Shown in pieces: positions 1 through 7,813 of a DNA stretch of 64,000 nucleotides. This DNA comes from Arthrobacter sp. (GTDB lineage: Bacteria; Actinomycetota; Actinomycetes; Actinomycetales; Micrococcaceae): contig NZ_JAPSHJ010000004.1 in the NCBI RefSeq assembly GCF_031179985.1, forward strand, positions 59,648 through 123,647, given 5' to 3'. The notes under the pieces are model-generated. The model saw nothing but the letters and a program-made list of their open reading frames with translations, did no database searches and had not been told where the DNA came from. How positions within the stretch are numbered: the first letter of the stretch is position 1; every line of letters begins with the position of its first letter. Both the position numbers and the translations under genes were made by a program.

Positions 1-207
1 CTGCAAATCGAGGGACTGCGGGTTGCGGCCACGGAACGTTCACGTGGCTTGGGGACCGCGATGCTTGAGTGGGCCCACGATTTTGGGCGTGCGCGTGGGG
101 CGCAACTCGCACAAGTGACCACGGACGAAGCACGGGAGCGGGCTCGAGCCTTCTACACCCGGCTCGGATATCGGACCGCCCACGTCGGCTTGAAACGGCG
201 CATATAG
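1..207 (+). CDS. GNAT family N-acetyltransferase, C-terminal part (partial)
   Basis: The frame is open from the first base and ends with TAG at 205-207, giving 68 residues of a protein whose N-terminus lies outside the window. It shows the GNAT acetyl-CoA loop (LRVAATERSRGLGTAML, with the R-x-x-G-x-G/A pattern) followed by an alpha helix and the late motif with FYTRLGYR. GNAT enzymes move an acetyl group from acetyl-CoA to an amine on a small molecule or protein. The substrate cannot be told from this fragment. It converges with the hydrolase gene that ends only 8 nt away on the other strand. The family is clear and the specific function unknown. Confidence 0.85.
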   Translation: MQIEGLRVAATERSRGLGTAMLEWAHDFGRARGAQLAQVTTDEARERARAFYTRLGYRTAHVGLKRRI

Positions 208-215
208 ATCCCTCC

Positions 216-1001
216 TCACCTGGCAGACGTACGGGACCGCAGCAGCCAATCCTTCAACAAGGCTGCGGTGAGGTCCGGGCGTTCAAGATGAGCATTGTGG
301 CCCGCGGAGTCGAGCACCGCATAGGTGCCACGGACATAGTGGTCCCTGAGTTTCCACCCGTCCTCATATCCAGTTACGTGGTCCTGACGCCCGAATAGAT
401 GCAAAGAAGGCGCTTCAAACGGAGCAGGGTGAGCGACCTCCGGTTCGACGGGGAGTGCGTAGTCCGCCGCCACCAGTTCCAGAACGTTTTGGTTCGCGCC
501 GCGAAGGCCGGGAAGTGCGTACCGGACGAATGCATTGAGCGTGGCCTCGCTCTGAACGACAGTCATCTCCTCGTAGGCTTCCCTCACCTGACCGGCCATG
601 GCCAGGATGGAGGGATCGTTTCGGACAACCTGCCGAAGGGGAAGGGTGCGTGCCTGATGGACTGGTTCGAACACCCCCGCAAGAGTAGCCAAGCCAAGGA
701 CCTGATCCCGGAGCTCGTGGGCGATGTACCGGGCGATCATGCCACCGTAGGAACTGCCAATAACGGCGAACGGTTGGGTCCCTAGATATTCCAGGATGTC
801 GACAAGAGCCCCCTGTGCGACCTGGTTTGCGCTGGACGCACGAATGTCAGCGTGCCCTTCAGCCCAAGGGAGGTCAATATAGACGCGCTGCCAACCGGAA
901 CCATCGACGATGTCCTCCAGCGGGAGCATGATTCGGTGATCGACCCCGAATCCGTGGATGGCGACGAGCGGAAGACCTTCTCCTGAGACTTGAGCAATCA
1001 C
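216..1001 (-). CDS. alpha/beta-fold hydrolase
   Basis: This 261-residue protein has the layout of a single-domain alpha/beta hydrolase. An HG oxyanion-hole motif lies at residues 16-17, the nucleophile elbow GSSYGG places the catalytic serine at about residue 84, the acid is probably in FGRQDHVTG, and the catalytic histidine is in DSAGHNAH near the C-terminus. There is no signal peptide, so it is probably cytoplasmic. The substrate (ester, lactone or similar) cannot be predicted. Translation starts at GTG 1001, seven nt after a TAGGCT box and without a Shine-Dalgarno sequence, which suggests a leaderless mRNA. It appears to be monocistronic. Confidence 0.85.
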   Translation of the reverse strand: MIAQVSGEGLPLVAIHGFGVDHRIMLPLEDIVDGSGWQRVYIDLPWAEGHADIRASSANQVAQGALVDILEYLGTQPFAVIGSSYGGMIARYIAHELRDQVLGLATLAGVFEPVHQARTLPLRQVVRNDPSILAMAGQVREAYEEMTVVQSEATLNAFVRYALPGLRGANQNVLELVAADYALPVEPEVAHPAPFEAPSLHLFGRQDHVTGYEDGWKLRDHYVRGTYAVLDSAGHNAHLERPDLTAALLKDWLLRSRTSAR

Positions 1002-1014
1002 GAACCAGAGCCTA
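1002..1014 (-). promoter_or_regulatory. -10 box of leaderless promoter for the hydrolase
   Basis: Reading the minus strand, TAGGCT (1014-1009) is followed by 7 nt and then the GTG start at 1001. The same -10-to-start geometry recurs at many genes in this window. No clear -35 box was identified. Confidence 0.5.
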
Positions 1015-1073
1015 CTAGCTTCGGTAGCGGCACCAGTTGGCGAAGACGGCCCGGCGACGGCGACACGCAGGCA

Positions 1074-1646
1074 CTAGCGTGAATCATACGGGGGAAACGC
1101 TTCAATCGGGCCGCTCACTCGCACACCGCCGACCGCTCCCGTCCATGGCGTGTCGCCCGGGGCGGGCAGGGCCAGATGCGCGAAAACGTACCCCTCCTGA
1201 AGTGCAATGGCCTGCGAAGCGGCCCCGGTGCAATTCAGCGCGAGTTCCATCGGTCGAAAAGGGGCGCCGGGATGCTCCTGTCCTACTGCTACGTTCGCCT
1301 CGGAAGCACCAACACAGGCTGCGGTGACGGTATAACGCCCGGCTGCCGGCACTTTTTCAGTTTCGCCAAATCCCCTGAGAGGGCCGTCCAGTGGCCCCAC
1401 GTCGGAAAGGAGGACTGGCTCCGGCGCATCCTCCAGGAGCCGTTCCAAGTGAGCGTAGTTCTTAGCCTCCTGTTCCAGAACCTGCGGATCCCGGTAGGGC
1501 TTCGGGGCCCCTGTTACCGAGGTTGGGTCAGCTGTTGGCGTGCGTGTGGGCTCGGAGTATTCATAGACGCACCCCGCCGTTCCGCTGAGAGGGATCAACA
1601 GGCAGAGGGCAAACGCAAACCGGTGCCGCTTGTCCTTCTTTCCCAC
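1074..1646 (-). CDS. putative secreted lipoprotein, unknown function
   Basis: The 190-residue product begins with a basic n-region and a hydrophobic stretch ending in a lipobox-like SGTAGC, with Cys26 as the probable lipid-modified residue. It would then be anchored to the outer face of the membrane. A Thr/Pro-rich linker follows, then a folded-looking part with several Gly- and Val-rich strands (for example AGRYTVTAACVG). I do not recognise a family. The start is GTG at 1646. It lies between the hydrolase and a small membrane protein, all on the minus strand but separated by 70-80 nt, so an operon is uncertain. Confidence 0.6.
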   Translation of the reverse strand: MGKKDKRHRFAFALCLLIPLSGTAGCVYEYSEPTRTPTADPTSVTGAPKPYRDPQVLEQEAKNYAHLERLLEDAPEPVLLSDVGPLDGPLRGFGETEKVPAAGRYTVTAACVGASEANVAVGQEHPGAPFRPMELALNCTGAASQAIALQEGYVFAHLALPAPGDTPWTGAVGGVRVSGPIEAFPPYDSR

Positions 1647-1727
1647 TCTTCAATGGTGTGCAACCCCGCTGCTCAAAACAACAACGGTATCGATCTTTGA
1701 TGTCTGTCCGAACGTGGCGGCGAATTG

Positions 1728-1988
1728 TTAGTTCCGGCGGAGCAGCAGCGTCAGGGCAGCGAAGGCCGCCGAGTAGGCGGTCACGATGCCTACCAACATG
1801 ACGGTGGCCCAGGCGTCATCCCAGCTCGCCTTGTTTACGGAAGTAATGGTGGCAACTGCGGCAAGTATCCCGAACGGGAGGAGATAAGTCAGCCGCAGCA
1901 GGATGACGAAGGCAGCCGTGGCCCCGGCGTGGGGTGGCTGCCCGGCCAGGGCTCGCCGGGAGGATGAATCTCCAGACGGCGTGGTCAA
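1728..1988 (-). CDS. small two-helix membrane protein, unknown function
   Basis: The C-terminal 60 residues contain two convincing transmembrane segments (around FVILLRLTYLLPFGILAAVA and TVMLVGIVTAYSAAFAALTL) and end in a basic RRN. The open frame extends upstream to 2300, but that part is Pro/Arg/Ala-rich and looks non-coding. I therefore placed the start at TTG 1988, preceded by a GAGGGG-like ribosome site about 10 nt upstream, giving 86 residues. The start is uncertain. No family is recognised. Confidence 0.45.
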   Translation of the reverse strand: MTTPSGDSSSRRALAGQPPHAGATAAFVILLRLTYLLPFGILAAVATITSVNKASWDDAWATVMLVGIVTAYSAAFAALTLLLRRN

Positions 1989-2592
1989 CTCCGCATACCC
2001 CTCATCCGCAGAAGCATACCCTCGTGTTTGTCCGCGACGGAGGAGATCGAAACGGGCACCCTCGACGGACCTGAAGCCTGGAAGAATACTCCCCGAAGCA
2101 GATGCGCCAGGGCCCTGCGTGTGTCGCAACGGGGACTGCGGCCTGCCCCTAGTGGCTTGGGCCTCTTGTGCAGTTCGAGACGCCTCCGGCGAAGCTTGGA
2201 GGCCCTTGGCCCGAAGCGGCCCGACTTCAGGAAGTCGACCAAAAACGGCACATGCAGGAGGGCTGAACGGAGGCCGATCCGTCCGCCGCGTCTCCTCCAA
2301 ATCGCGGATTTCAGTGATTGAGGATTAACAACAGAAGCCGCGACTCCGTTGGATCGGGGCTTTCATTGTGATTGAGGATTGTTCCGGACAAGTAACGGGC
2401 ATGTTGCGCGGAGGGGGCCAAAAACAGGGGGAAACTGCCCTTGATTGCATCTCGATAACAAACTTTACTAAGAGGTAACTTTCGTGCCGCTGGCGATCCT
2501 TTCGGGTCTAGGCTTCTTCTCATGTGAGACACGGCACAAGCCCGGCTGGGATTGTGACGGTCTTTTTCCAGACCGAAAACATAGGAGGCGGA
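1989..2592. other. 604-nt stretch without a convincing gene, with binding-protein promoter region
   Basis: Open frames here are on both strands and have compositions typical of non-coding high-GC DNA. A 13-nt direct repeat, GTGATTGAGGATT, occurs at 2314-2326 and 2368-2380. Closer to the ABC operon, TTGATT (2441-2446) and TTACTA (2465-2470) are 18 nt apart and could be a promoter for the binding-protein gene, leaving a leader of about 120 nt. Nothing else is seen. Confidence 0.4.
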
Positions 2593-4347
2593 ATGCGTTT
2601 CGGACGTATTTCCAAAGCAGTTGGCCTTGCGGCTGCTGCAGCGCTCGCACTGAGCGCCTGCGCAACGCAGGGTGGCGGCGGCAATTCGACGCCAGAGCCT
2701 AGCGCGAAGACCGGCGGTACCGTGACCGTGGCGGAGGTGAACGGCTTCACCTCGTTCAACCCGGGCACGGCGGACAACAACGTGGATATCAACGGCCGCA
2801 TCGGCTATGCCACCCACTCGAACTTCATCTATATCGACAACAAGCTGAACATTGTCAAGAATGACAAGTTCGGTACATACGAGAAGACATCCGACGATCC
2901 CTTGACGGTGAAGTACACCATCAAGGAGGGCGTTAAGTGGTCTGATGGCGCGCAGGTCAGCGCTGCAGACATGATCCTCTCCTGGGCGTCGGGGTCCGCT
3001 TACTATGACAGCGATGCAACAACGTACTTCACCACTGCTGCCGATACATCGGGTCTGAACCTCACGGATTTCCCAGAAATCGGTGATGACGGGCGAACGA
3101 TCACGCTCAAGTACTCCAAGCCCTTCGCCGACTGGGAGTTGGCCTTCGGCACTGCCGGAAACGGTGGCATTGACGTACCGGCGCACGTAGTTGCAAAGCA
3201 GGCCGGACTGGCTGATGCTGATGCCCTGGTGGATCTCCTCAAGTCCATCCCGCGTGGAGCGGCTTCGGGAGATGCGGCAACTCTTAAGAAGGTAGCCGAT
3301 TCCTGGAACACGGGCTTTGACGCCGCTTCATTGCCTGCAGACTCGAGCCTCTACCTCTCCAACGGTCCGTTCATCGTCAAAGACATGGTTCCGGACCAGT
3401 CAATGACCCTCGTGCGGAACAAGGACTACAACTGGGGTCCGATTCCGAACATTGACGAGGTTGTCGTCCGCTACATCGGTGAAGCACCGGCCCAGGTCCA
3501 AGCGCTCAAGAACGGCGAGGCGGACATCATTGCCCCGCAGGCTTCCGCCGATACGCTTGAACAGCTCAAGGCCCTTCCCGGCGTCACCGTCCAGACGGAC
3601 AAGCAGCTCTCTTACGATCACCTCGACCTTAACTTCACAGGAGTTTTCGCAGAGCAGGACGTGCGTACAGCATTCATGCTGACCGTGCCCCGCAAGGACA
3701 TCGTGGACAAGATCGTCAGAAAGCTCGATCCCGAGGCCAGCCCTCTCGATTCCCAGCTCTTCGTTCCGGCCCAGGCCTCCTATGAGGAGACCGTGAAGTC
3801 CAACGGCTCTGCGGACTACGCAGATGTAGACATCGACAAGGCGAAGAGCCTGCTCGCTGGTAAGACCCCGGAAGTCCGCATCATGTACAACAAGGACAAC
3901 CCGAACCGCGTGGATGCGTTCTCGTTGATCCGTGAATCCGCTGAGAAGGCCGGCTTCAAGATCGTCGACGCCGGTCTCCCTAAGGACCAGTGGAGCAAGG
4001 CCCTGGGCGACGGCAGCTACGACGCTTCGATCTTCGGCTGGATCAACTCGGGCGTCGGCGTGACCGGTGTGCCGCAGATCTTCAAGACCGGAGCTGGCAG
4101 CAACTTCAACACGTTCTCCAGCCCTGAGGCAGACAAGTTGATGGACGAGCTCGTGGTCACCACTGATAAGGCAAAGCAGGATGAGCTCCAGGTGAAGATC
4201 GATGAGCTGATCTGGAAGAGCAGCTACGGACTGCCGCTGTTCCAAGCGATCGGCGTGGATGCCCACAGCGACAAGGTCACCGGCGTGCAGTACATGCCGA
4301 ACCTGACAGGCGTCTGGTGGAACATGTGGGAGTGGTCGGTCAAGTAG
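2593..4347 (+). CDS. ABC transporter substrate-binding lipoprotein, family 5 (peptide/nickel type)
   Basis: This 584-residue protein is the extracellular receptor of an oligopeptide/nickel-class importer. It starts at ATG 2593 behind a near-perfect AGGAGG (2583-2588). An in-frame ATG further upstream would add residues before the signal peptide and is rejected. The signal peptide ends in LALSAC, so Cys23 is the lipid anchor. The mature part has the family-5 hallmarks: an early GGTVTVA strand, the VKWSDGAQVSAADMI motif, and the length usual for DppA/OppA proteins. Two permease genes follow directly and a fused ATPase lies further down. The ligand is not predictable from sequence. Confidence 0.93.
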   Translation: MRFGRISKAVGLAAAAALALSACATQGGGGNSTPEPSAKTGGTVTVAEVNGFTSFNPGTADNNVDINGRIGYATHSNFIYIDNKLNIVKNDKFGTYEKTSDDPLTVKYTIKEGVKWSDGAQVSAADMILSWASGSAYYDSDATTYFTTAADTSGLNLTDFPEIGDDGRTITLKYSKPFADWELAFGTAGNGGIDVPAHVVAKQAGLADADALVDLLKSIPRGAASGDAATLKKVADSWNTGFDAASLPADSSLYLSNGPFIVKDMVPDQSMTLVRNKDYNWGPIPNIDEVVVRYIGEAPAQVQALKNGEADIIAPQASADTLEQLKALPGVTVQTDKQLSYDHLDLNFTGVFAEQDVRTAFMLTVPRKDIVDKIVRKLDPEASPLDSQLFVPAQASYEETVKSNGSADYADVDIDKAKSLLAGKTPEVRIMYNKDNPNRVDAFSLIRESAEKAGFKIVDAGLPKDQWSKALGDGSYDASIFGWINSGVGVTGVPQIFKTGAGSNFNTFSSPEADKLMDELVVTTDKAKQDELQVKIDELIWKSSYGLPLFQAIGVDAHSDKVTGVQYMPNLTGVWWNMWEWSVK

Positions 4348-4370
4348 TCTGATCGATTTCTCATGCAGGG

Positions 4371-4409
4371 AGGAGCGTTGGGATCGGGTAAGTGGGTCCC
4401 AGCGCTCCT
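4371..4409 (+). other. intercistronic stem-loop between binding protein and permease genes
   Basis: AGGAGCGTTGGGA (4371-4383) pairs over 13 positions, including one G-U, with TCCCAGCGCTCCT (4397-4409), leaving a 13-nt loop. No U-run follows, so it is unlikely to be a full terminator. It begins 23 nt after the binding-protein stop and ends 42 nt before the permease start. Such hairpins typically protect the upstream message and lower downstream expression. Confidence 0.6.
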
Positions 4410-4451
4410 GTCTGTGTTATCCGTTGCATCTTCCGATCCGAGGTACCCCCA

Positions 4452-5990
4452 ATGGTGACGTATATCGTCCGGCGGCTCATCACAGCCGCGTTCATCCTGC
4501 TCGGCGCTTCTTTCGTCGTCTACATCCTGACGGCAATCTCCGGTGACCCCCTTGGAGAGCTCCGAGCCCTCAACACCCCCAACCGTGATCAGCTCATCGA
4601 GGCACGCATTAACCTCCTGGATCTGAACACACCGGCGCCCATCCGCTACTTCAAGTGGCTCGGCGGAGCAGCACAATGCCTGGTTCCCTTCGCCGGCAAC
4701 TGCGACCTTGGCCGTAACGTCACAGGACAGCCGGTCACTGAAGCGTTAGGCCTGGCGCTGGTCCAGACCCTCTCGCTCGTTACCGCTGCCACCGTGCTGG
4801 CCATCCTGATCGGCGTCGCACTCGGCATCGTGACAGCCCTGCGCCAGTACAGCACCTTGGACTACGGCGTCACGTTCATGGCCTTCCTGTTTTTCTCCCT
4901 GCCGATCTTCTGGATCGCCGTCCTCCTCAAGGAATACGGCGCTATCGGCTTCAATGACTTTCTTCGGAATCCGGATATCCCCTGGTATATAGCCGCCGGG
5001 ATCGGCATTGCCGCAGGCCTGGTCCTCGCGGTCGCTGCCGGAGGCGACCTCAAACGCAGGCTGACGGTCGGCGCGGTGGGCTTCGGCTTCGTCGCAGCAC
5101 TCCTCCTGGTCGCGTCCGTCACCCGTTGGTTTACGACTCCAGGGCTTGGGATCGTTGTCATCCTGTTGGCGGGTGTGGGGCTGGCTTTCGCCATTACCGT
5201 CCTGGTCTCGGGCCTGCAGAACAAGAAAGCCCTCTATTCCGGGCTCACTGCTGTGGGAATCGGCATCGTCTTGTACTTCCCGATCCAAGGGTTGCTTAAC
5301 GTGGCTACGCCGCTGATGATCTTCATCCTTGCGGTCGTGGCGGTCCTCGTAGGCGTCGGAGTCGGCTGGCTTTGGGGAGGTTATGACCGCGGTCAGGGCA
5401 TGCGGGTCGGCGCAATCACCGCCTTCCTCGTCGGCGGACTGATCGTCCTGGACCGCTTTATGCAGGCGTGGCCTTCCTATTTCAACAACGGGAAGATCCG
5501 GGGCCGGCCTATCGCGACAATCGGAGCAAGTACACCGAACCTCGAGGGCGATTATTGGGTTTCCACCCTGGACTCCTTCACCCACCTGATCCTGCCTACC
5601 GTTGCCCTGATCCTCATCTCCCTTGCGAGCTACACGCGCTTCACGCGCTCTTCCATGCTTGAAGTGATGAACATGGACTACATTCGCACCGCGCGGGCGA
5701 AGGGTGCGACGGAGCGTTCAGTGGTGATGCGTCACGCCTTCCGCAATGCGCTCATCCCCATCGCCACAGTCGTTGCCTTCGACATCGGTGCGCTCATTGG
5801 CGGTGCAGTAATCACGGAGCGTGTGTTTTCCGTACAGGGCATGGGAACCCTGTTTTTCGATGGCCTCGACCACGTAGATCCCAACCCGGTGATGGGCGTG
5901 TTCCTTTGCACAGCCGTTACAGCCCTCGTGTTCAACCTCGTCGCTGACTTGGCCTATTCAGCACTCGACCCGCGTGTAAGGGTGAAATAA
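4452..5990 (+). CDS. ABC transporter permease, DppB/OppB type, with large extra membrane insertion
   Basis: This is the first membrane subunit of the importer, 512 residues from ATG 4452 (GAGG about 9 nt upstream). The N-terminus, MVTYIVRRLITAAFILLGAS, and the C-terminal BPD_transp_1 domain with an EAA loop (MDYIRTARAKGATERSVVMR) are typical of DppB. Usual DppB proteins are about 310-340 residues. Here roughly residues 178-345 form an additional block with about five or six hydrophobic segments, inserted before the catalytic-loop half. It is followed by its partner permease after 1 nt, so the two are co-translated. Confidence 0.9.
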   Translation: MVTYIVRRLITAAFILLGASFVVYILTAISGDPLGELRALNTPNRDQLIEARINLLDLNTPAPIRYFKWLGGAAQCLVPFAGNCDLGRNVTGQPVTEALGLALVQTLSLVTAATVLAILIGVALGIVTALRQYSTLDYGVTFMAFLFFSLPIFWIAVLLKEYGAIGFNDFLRNPDIPWYIAAGIGIAAGLVLAVAAGGDLKRRLTVGAVGFGFVAALLLVASVTRWFTTPGLGIVVILLAGVGLAFAITVLVSGLQNKKALYSGLTAVGIGIVLYFPIQGLLNVATPLMIFILAVVAVLVGVGVGWLWGGYDRGQGMRVGAITAFLVGGLIVLDRFMQAWPSYFNNGKIRGRPIATIGASTPNLEGDYWVSTLDSFTHLILPTVALILISLASYTRFTRSSMLEVMNMDYIRTARAKGATERSVVMRHAFRNALIPIATVVAFDIGALIGGAVITERVFSVQGMGTLFFDGLDHVDPNPVMGVFLCTAVTALVFNLVADLAYSALDPRVRVK

Positions 5991-5991
5991 T

Positions 5992-7083
5992 ATGACTCAG
6001 CCATCCCAGCAGAATGAAATCCTGGCGGAGCGCACCGCGGAGGTCGAGGAGCCGATTGCCGGCATCGAAGACATCCGCGAGGCGAAAGGCCTCAGCCAGG
6101 GCCAGATCGTCCGCAAGCGCTTCTTTGGGCATACAGGTGCCCTCATGGGGCTAGTTGCCTTTGCCTTCATCTTCCTTCTTGCCTTCACCTCGGTGGGCTG
6201 GGCAGGGATTCCCGGCTGGTGGAAGTACAACCATGTCGATGTCGCACCGCTGATCAATGACGGCGCTCCCACCCTCACACTAACGTCCATTGGTGAACAC
6301 CCCTTTGGCCAGGACCGTATCGGCAGGGACCTCTTTGCCATGACGATGCGTGGCGCACAGCAATCGATCACCGTGATGTTCATCATCGGGCTGATCGCAG
6401 GCCTGATCGGAGTTGTTGTGGGCGCTCTTTCCGGCTACTTCCGCGGTTGGTTGGAAGCAGTGCTGATGCGCATCACCGATATCATTATCATCGTCCCGGC
6501 CCTGCTGCTGGCCGCTGTGGTATCGCAGATCGCCGGCCGTCGCGATTCGGGGAGCTGGTTCTCGGCATTCGCGGTGGATAACGGGACCGTGGTGCTTGGA
6601 GTGTTCCTGGGTTTTGTGGTCTGGGTGGGCTTGGCGCGACTGGTCCGCGGCGAATTCCTGTCCCTGCGCGAACGTGAGTTCGTAGACGCTGCCAGGATCT
6701 CCGGATCAAGCAACGCACGGATCATCTTCAAGCACATCCTTCCCAACGCGATTGGCGTGGTGATCGTCAACGTCACGCTCACCATGTCCTCGGCAATCCT
6801 GCTGGAAACTTCACTCAGCTACCTTGGGGTGGGCGTGAAGTCGCCGGACACGTCCCTGGGCCTGCTCATCTCGCAGAATCAAGAAGCGTTCTCCACGCGC
6901 CCATGGCTTTTCTGGTGGCCAGGCCTCTTCATTGTCGCCATTTGCCTTTGCATCAATTTCATCGGCGACGGGCTAAGGGACGCTTTCGACCCCCGGCAGA
7001 AGAAGTTCAATGCGAAGAAGGCCGTGAGTTCGGGTCCTGGCGCAGCTCCGGTGACGGCGGCCGACACTGCGAAAGGCGCCTGA
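5992..7083 (+). CDS. ABC transporter permease, DppC/OppC type
   Basis: This second membrane subunit has 363 residues. It has a cytoplasmic N-terminal extension, a first transmembrane segment (MGLVAFAFIFLLAFTSVGWA), a GQDRIGRDLFAMTMRGAQQS motif common to DppC proteins, and an EAA loop (EFVDAARISGSSNARIIFKH) that docks on the ATPase. ATG 5992 lies one base after the stop of the preceding permease. It would form a heterodimer with that protein in the cytoplasmic membrane. The tail after about residue 340 is Ala/Gly-rich and variable. Confidence 0.93.
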   Translation: MTQPSQQNEILAERTAEVEEPIAGIEDIREAKGLSQGQIVRKRFFGHTGALMGLVAFAFIFLLAFTSVGWAGIPGWWKYNHVDVAPLINDGAPTLTLTSIGEHPFGQDRIGRDLFAMTMRGAQQSITVMFIIGLIAGLIGVVVGALSGYFRGWLEAVLMRITDIIIIVPALLLAAVVSQIAGRRDSGSWFSAFAVDNGTVVLGVFLGFVVWVGLARLVRGEFLSLREREFVDAARISGSSNARIIFKHILPNAIGVVIVNVTLTMSSAILLETSLSYLGVGVKSPDTSLGLLISQNQEAFSTRPWLFWWPGLFIVAICLCINFIGDGLRDAFDPRQKKFNAKKAVSSGPGAAPVTAADTAKGA

Positions 7084-7104
7084 GTGGCAGCCCTTGGAGA
7101 CCTG

Positions 7105-7734
7105 CTAGAACAGGAGGATCGCGCCATAACCGGCACCGGCGAGGATCACCGCCACCCCTATGCGCGACCAGACGACGGCGGAACGCACCGGTGTTTTTTC
7201 GGCTCGCCCGGACTCCACACTGCCGCTCTCCAGGAGCTGCTGCCAGCGTCCCCTGACTATCTGGGCTGCGGCGCCGGAATCAGTGCTTTTGAGGTCCCCG
7301 GGACGTACCGAGTTGCCTGGCCCATAGCTCGATTCCGGAAGTCCGCGGAGATGGCCAGGGTGCGCGTTGCGGGCTCCCCAGATCCCCGGCGCCGGCGCAG
7401 CCCAGGCCGAGTACTTTCCACGTGGTGTGATCAAGGTGAGGGAGTAGCGCGTGTCGACGTCAACCAAGGCCTCCCAGGGGACCTCTACTACCCGGAACGG
7501 ATTCTCGAGGGTCACTCCGGTGTCGCTGACAATGACGGCGGGACGCCAGAACAGCAGCCAGCCAAGGTAGGCCACAAAGAGCAGGGGAAGAATGCCGGCC
7601 AGAGCCGCCGTTCCCCCGCTCAGCACGGAAACCACTATGCCGAAAACCGCTACAGCCCAGCAGGCCCAGGCGAACAGCCGGCTGATGCCAGGTTGGAAGA
7701 CTTCGACATTTTCGGCGTTGGGCAAGGGACTCAT
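7105..7734 (-). CDS. PH-like domain membrane protein (bPH_6 type)
   Basis: The 209-residue product has two N-terminal transmembrane segments (about residues 18-58), then a bacterial PH-like fold (VSDTGVTLENPFRVVEVPWEALVDVDTR...), and one more hydrophobic segment at the C-terminus. Proteins of this kind are common in Micrococcaceae, and their role is unknown. ATG 7734 has GGAGG only 1 nt before it, which is too close. A TTG three codons in would have better spacing. It sits on the opposite strand between the permease and ATPase genes of the peptide importer, so it is not part of that operon. Confidence 0.75.
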   Translation of the reverse strand: MSPLPNAENVEVFQPGISRLFAWACWAVAVFGIVVSVLSGGTAALAGILPLLFVAYLGWLLFWRPAVIVSDTGVTLENPFRVVEVPWEALVDVDTRYSLTLITPRGKYSAWAAPAPGIWGARNAHPGHLRGLPESSYGPGNSVRPGDLKSTDSGAAAQIVRGRWQQLLESGSVESGRAEKTPVRSAVVWSRIGVAVILAGAGYGAILLF

Positions 7735-7813
7735 GCCTCCAATAATTCAGGATTCCGGGCCACGGAACCAATTACCCTTCATTCAGTGGCTCCGGTGAAA
7801 GGAAACCCAAACC

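Noticed and set aside
1989..2300. Long N-terminal part of the frame ending at 1728
   Set aside because: Pro/Arg/Ala-rich sequence without secondary-structure signs and no ribosome site at its ATG; the hydrophobic part alone looks coding.
2311..3186. A 291-codon minus-strand frame opposite the start of the binding-protein gene
   Set aside because: It is antisense to a well-supported lipoprotein gene with an AGGAGG site and signal peptide.
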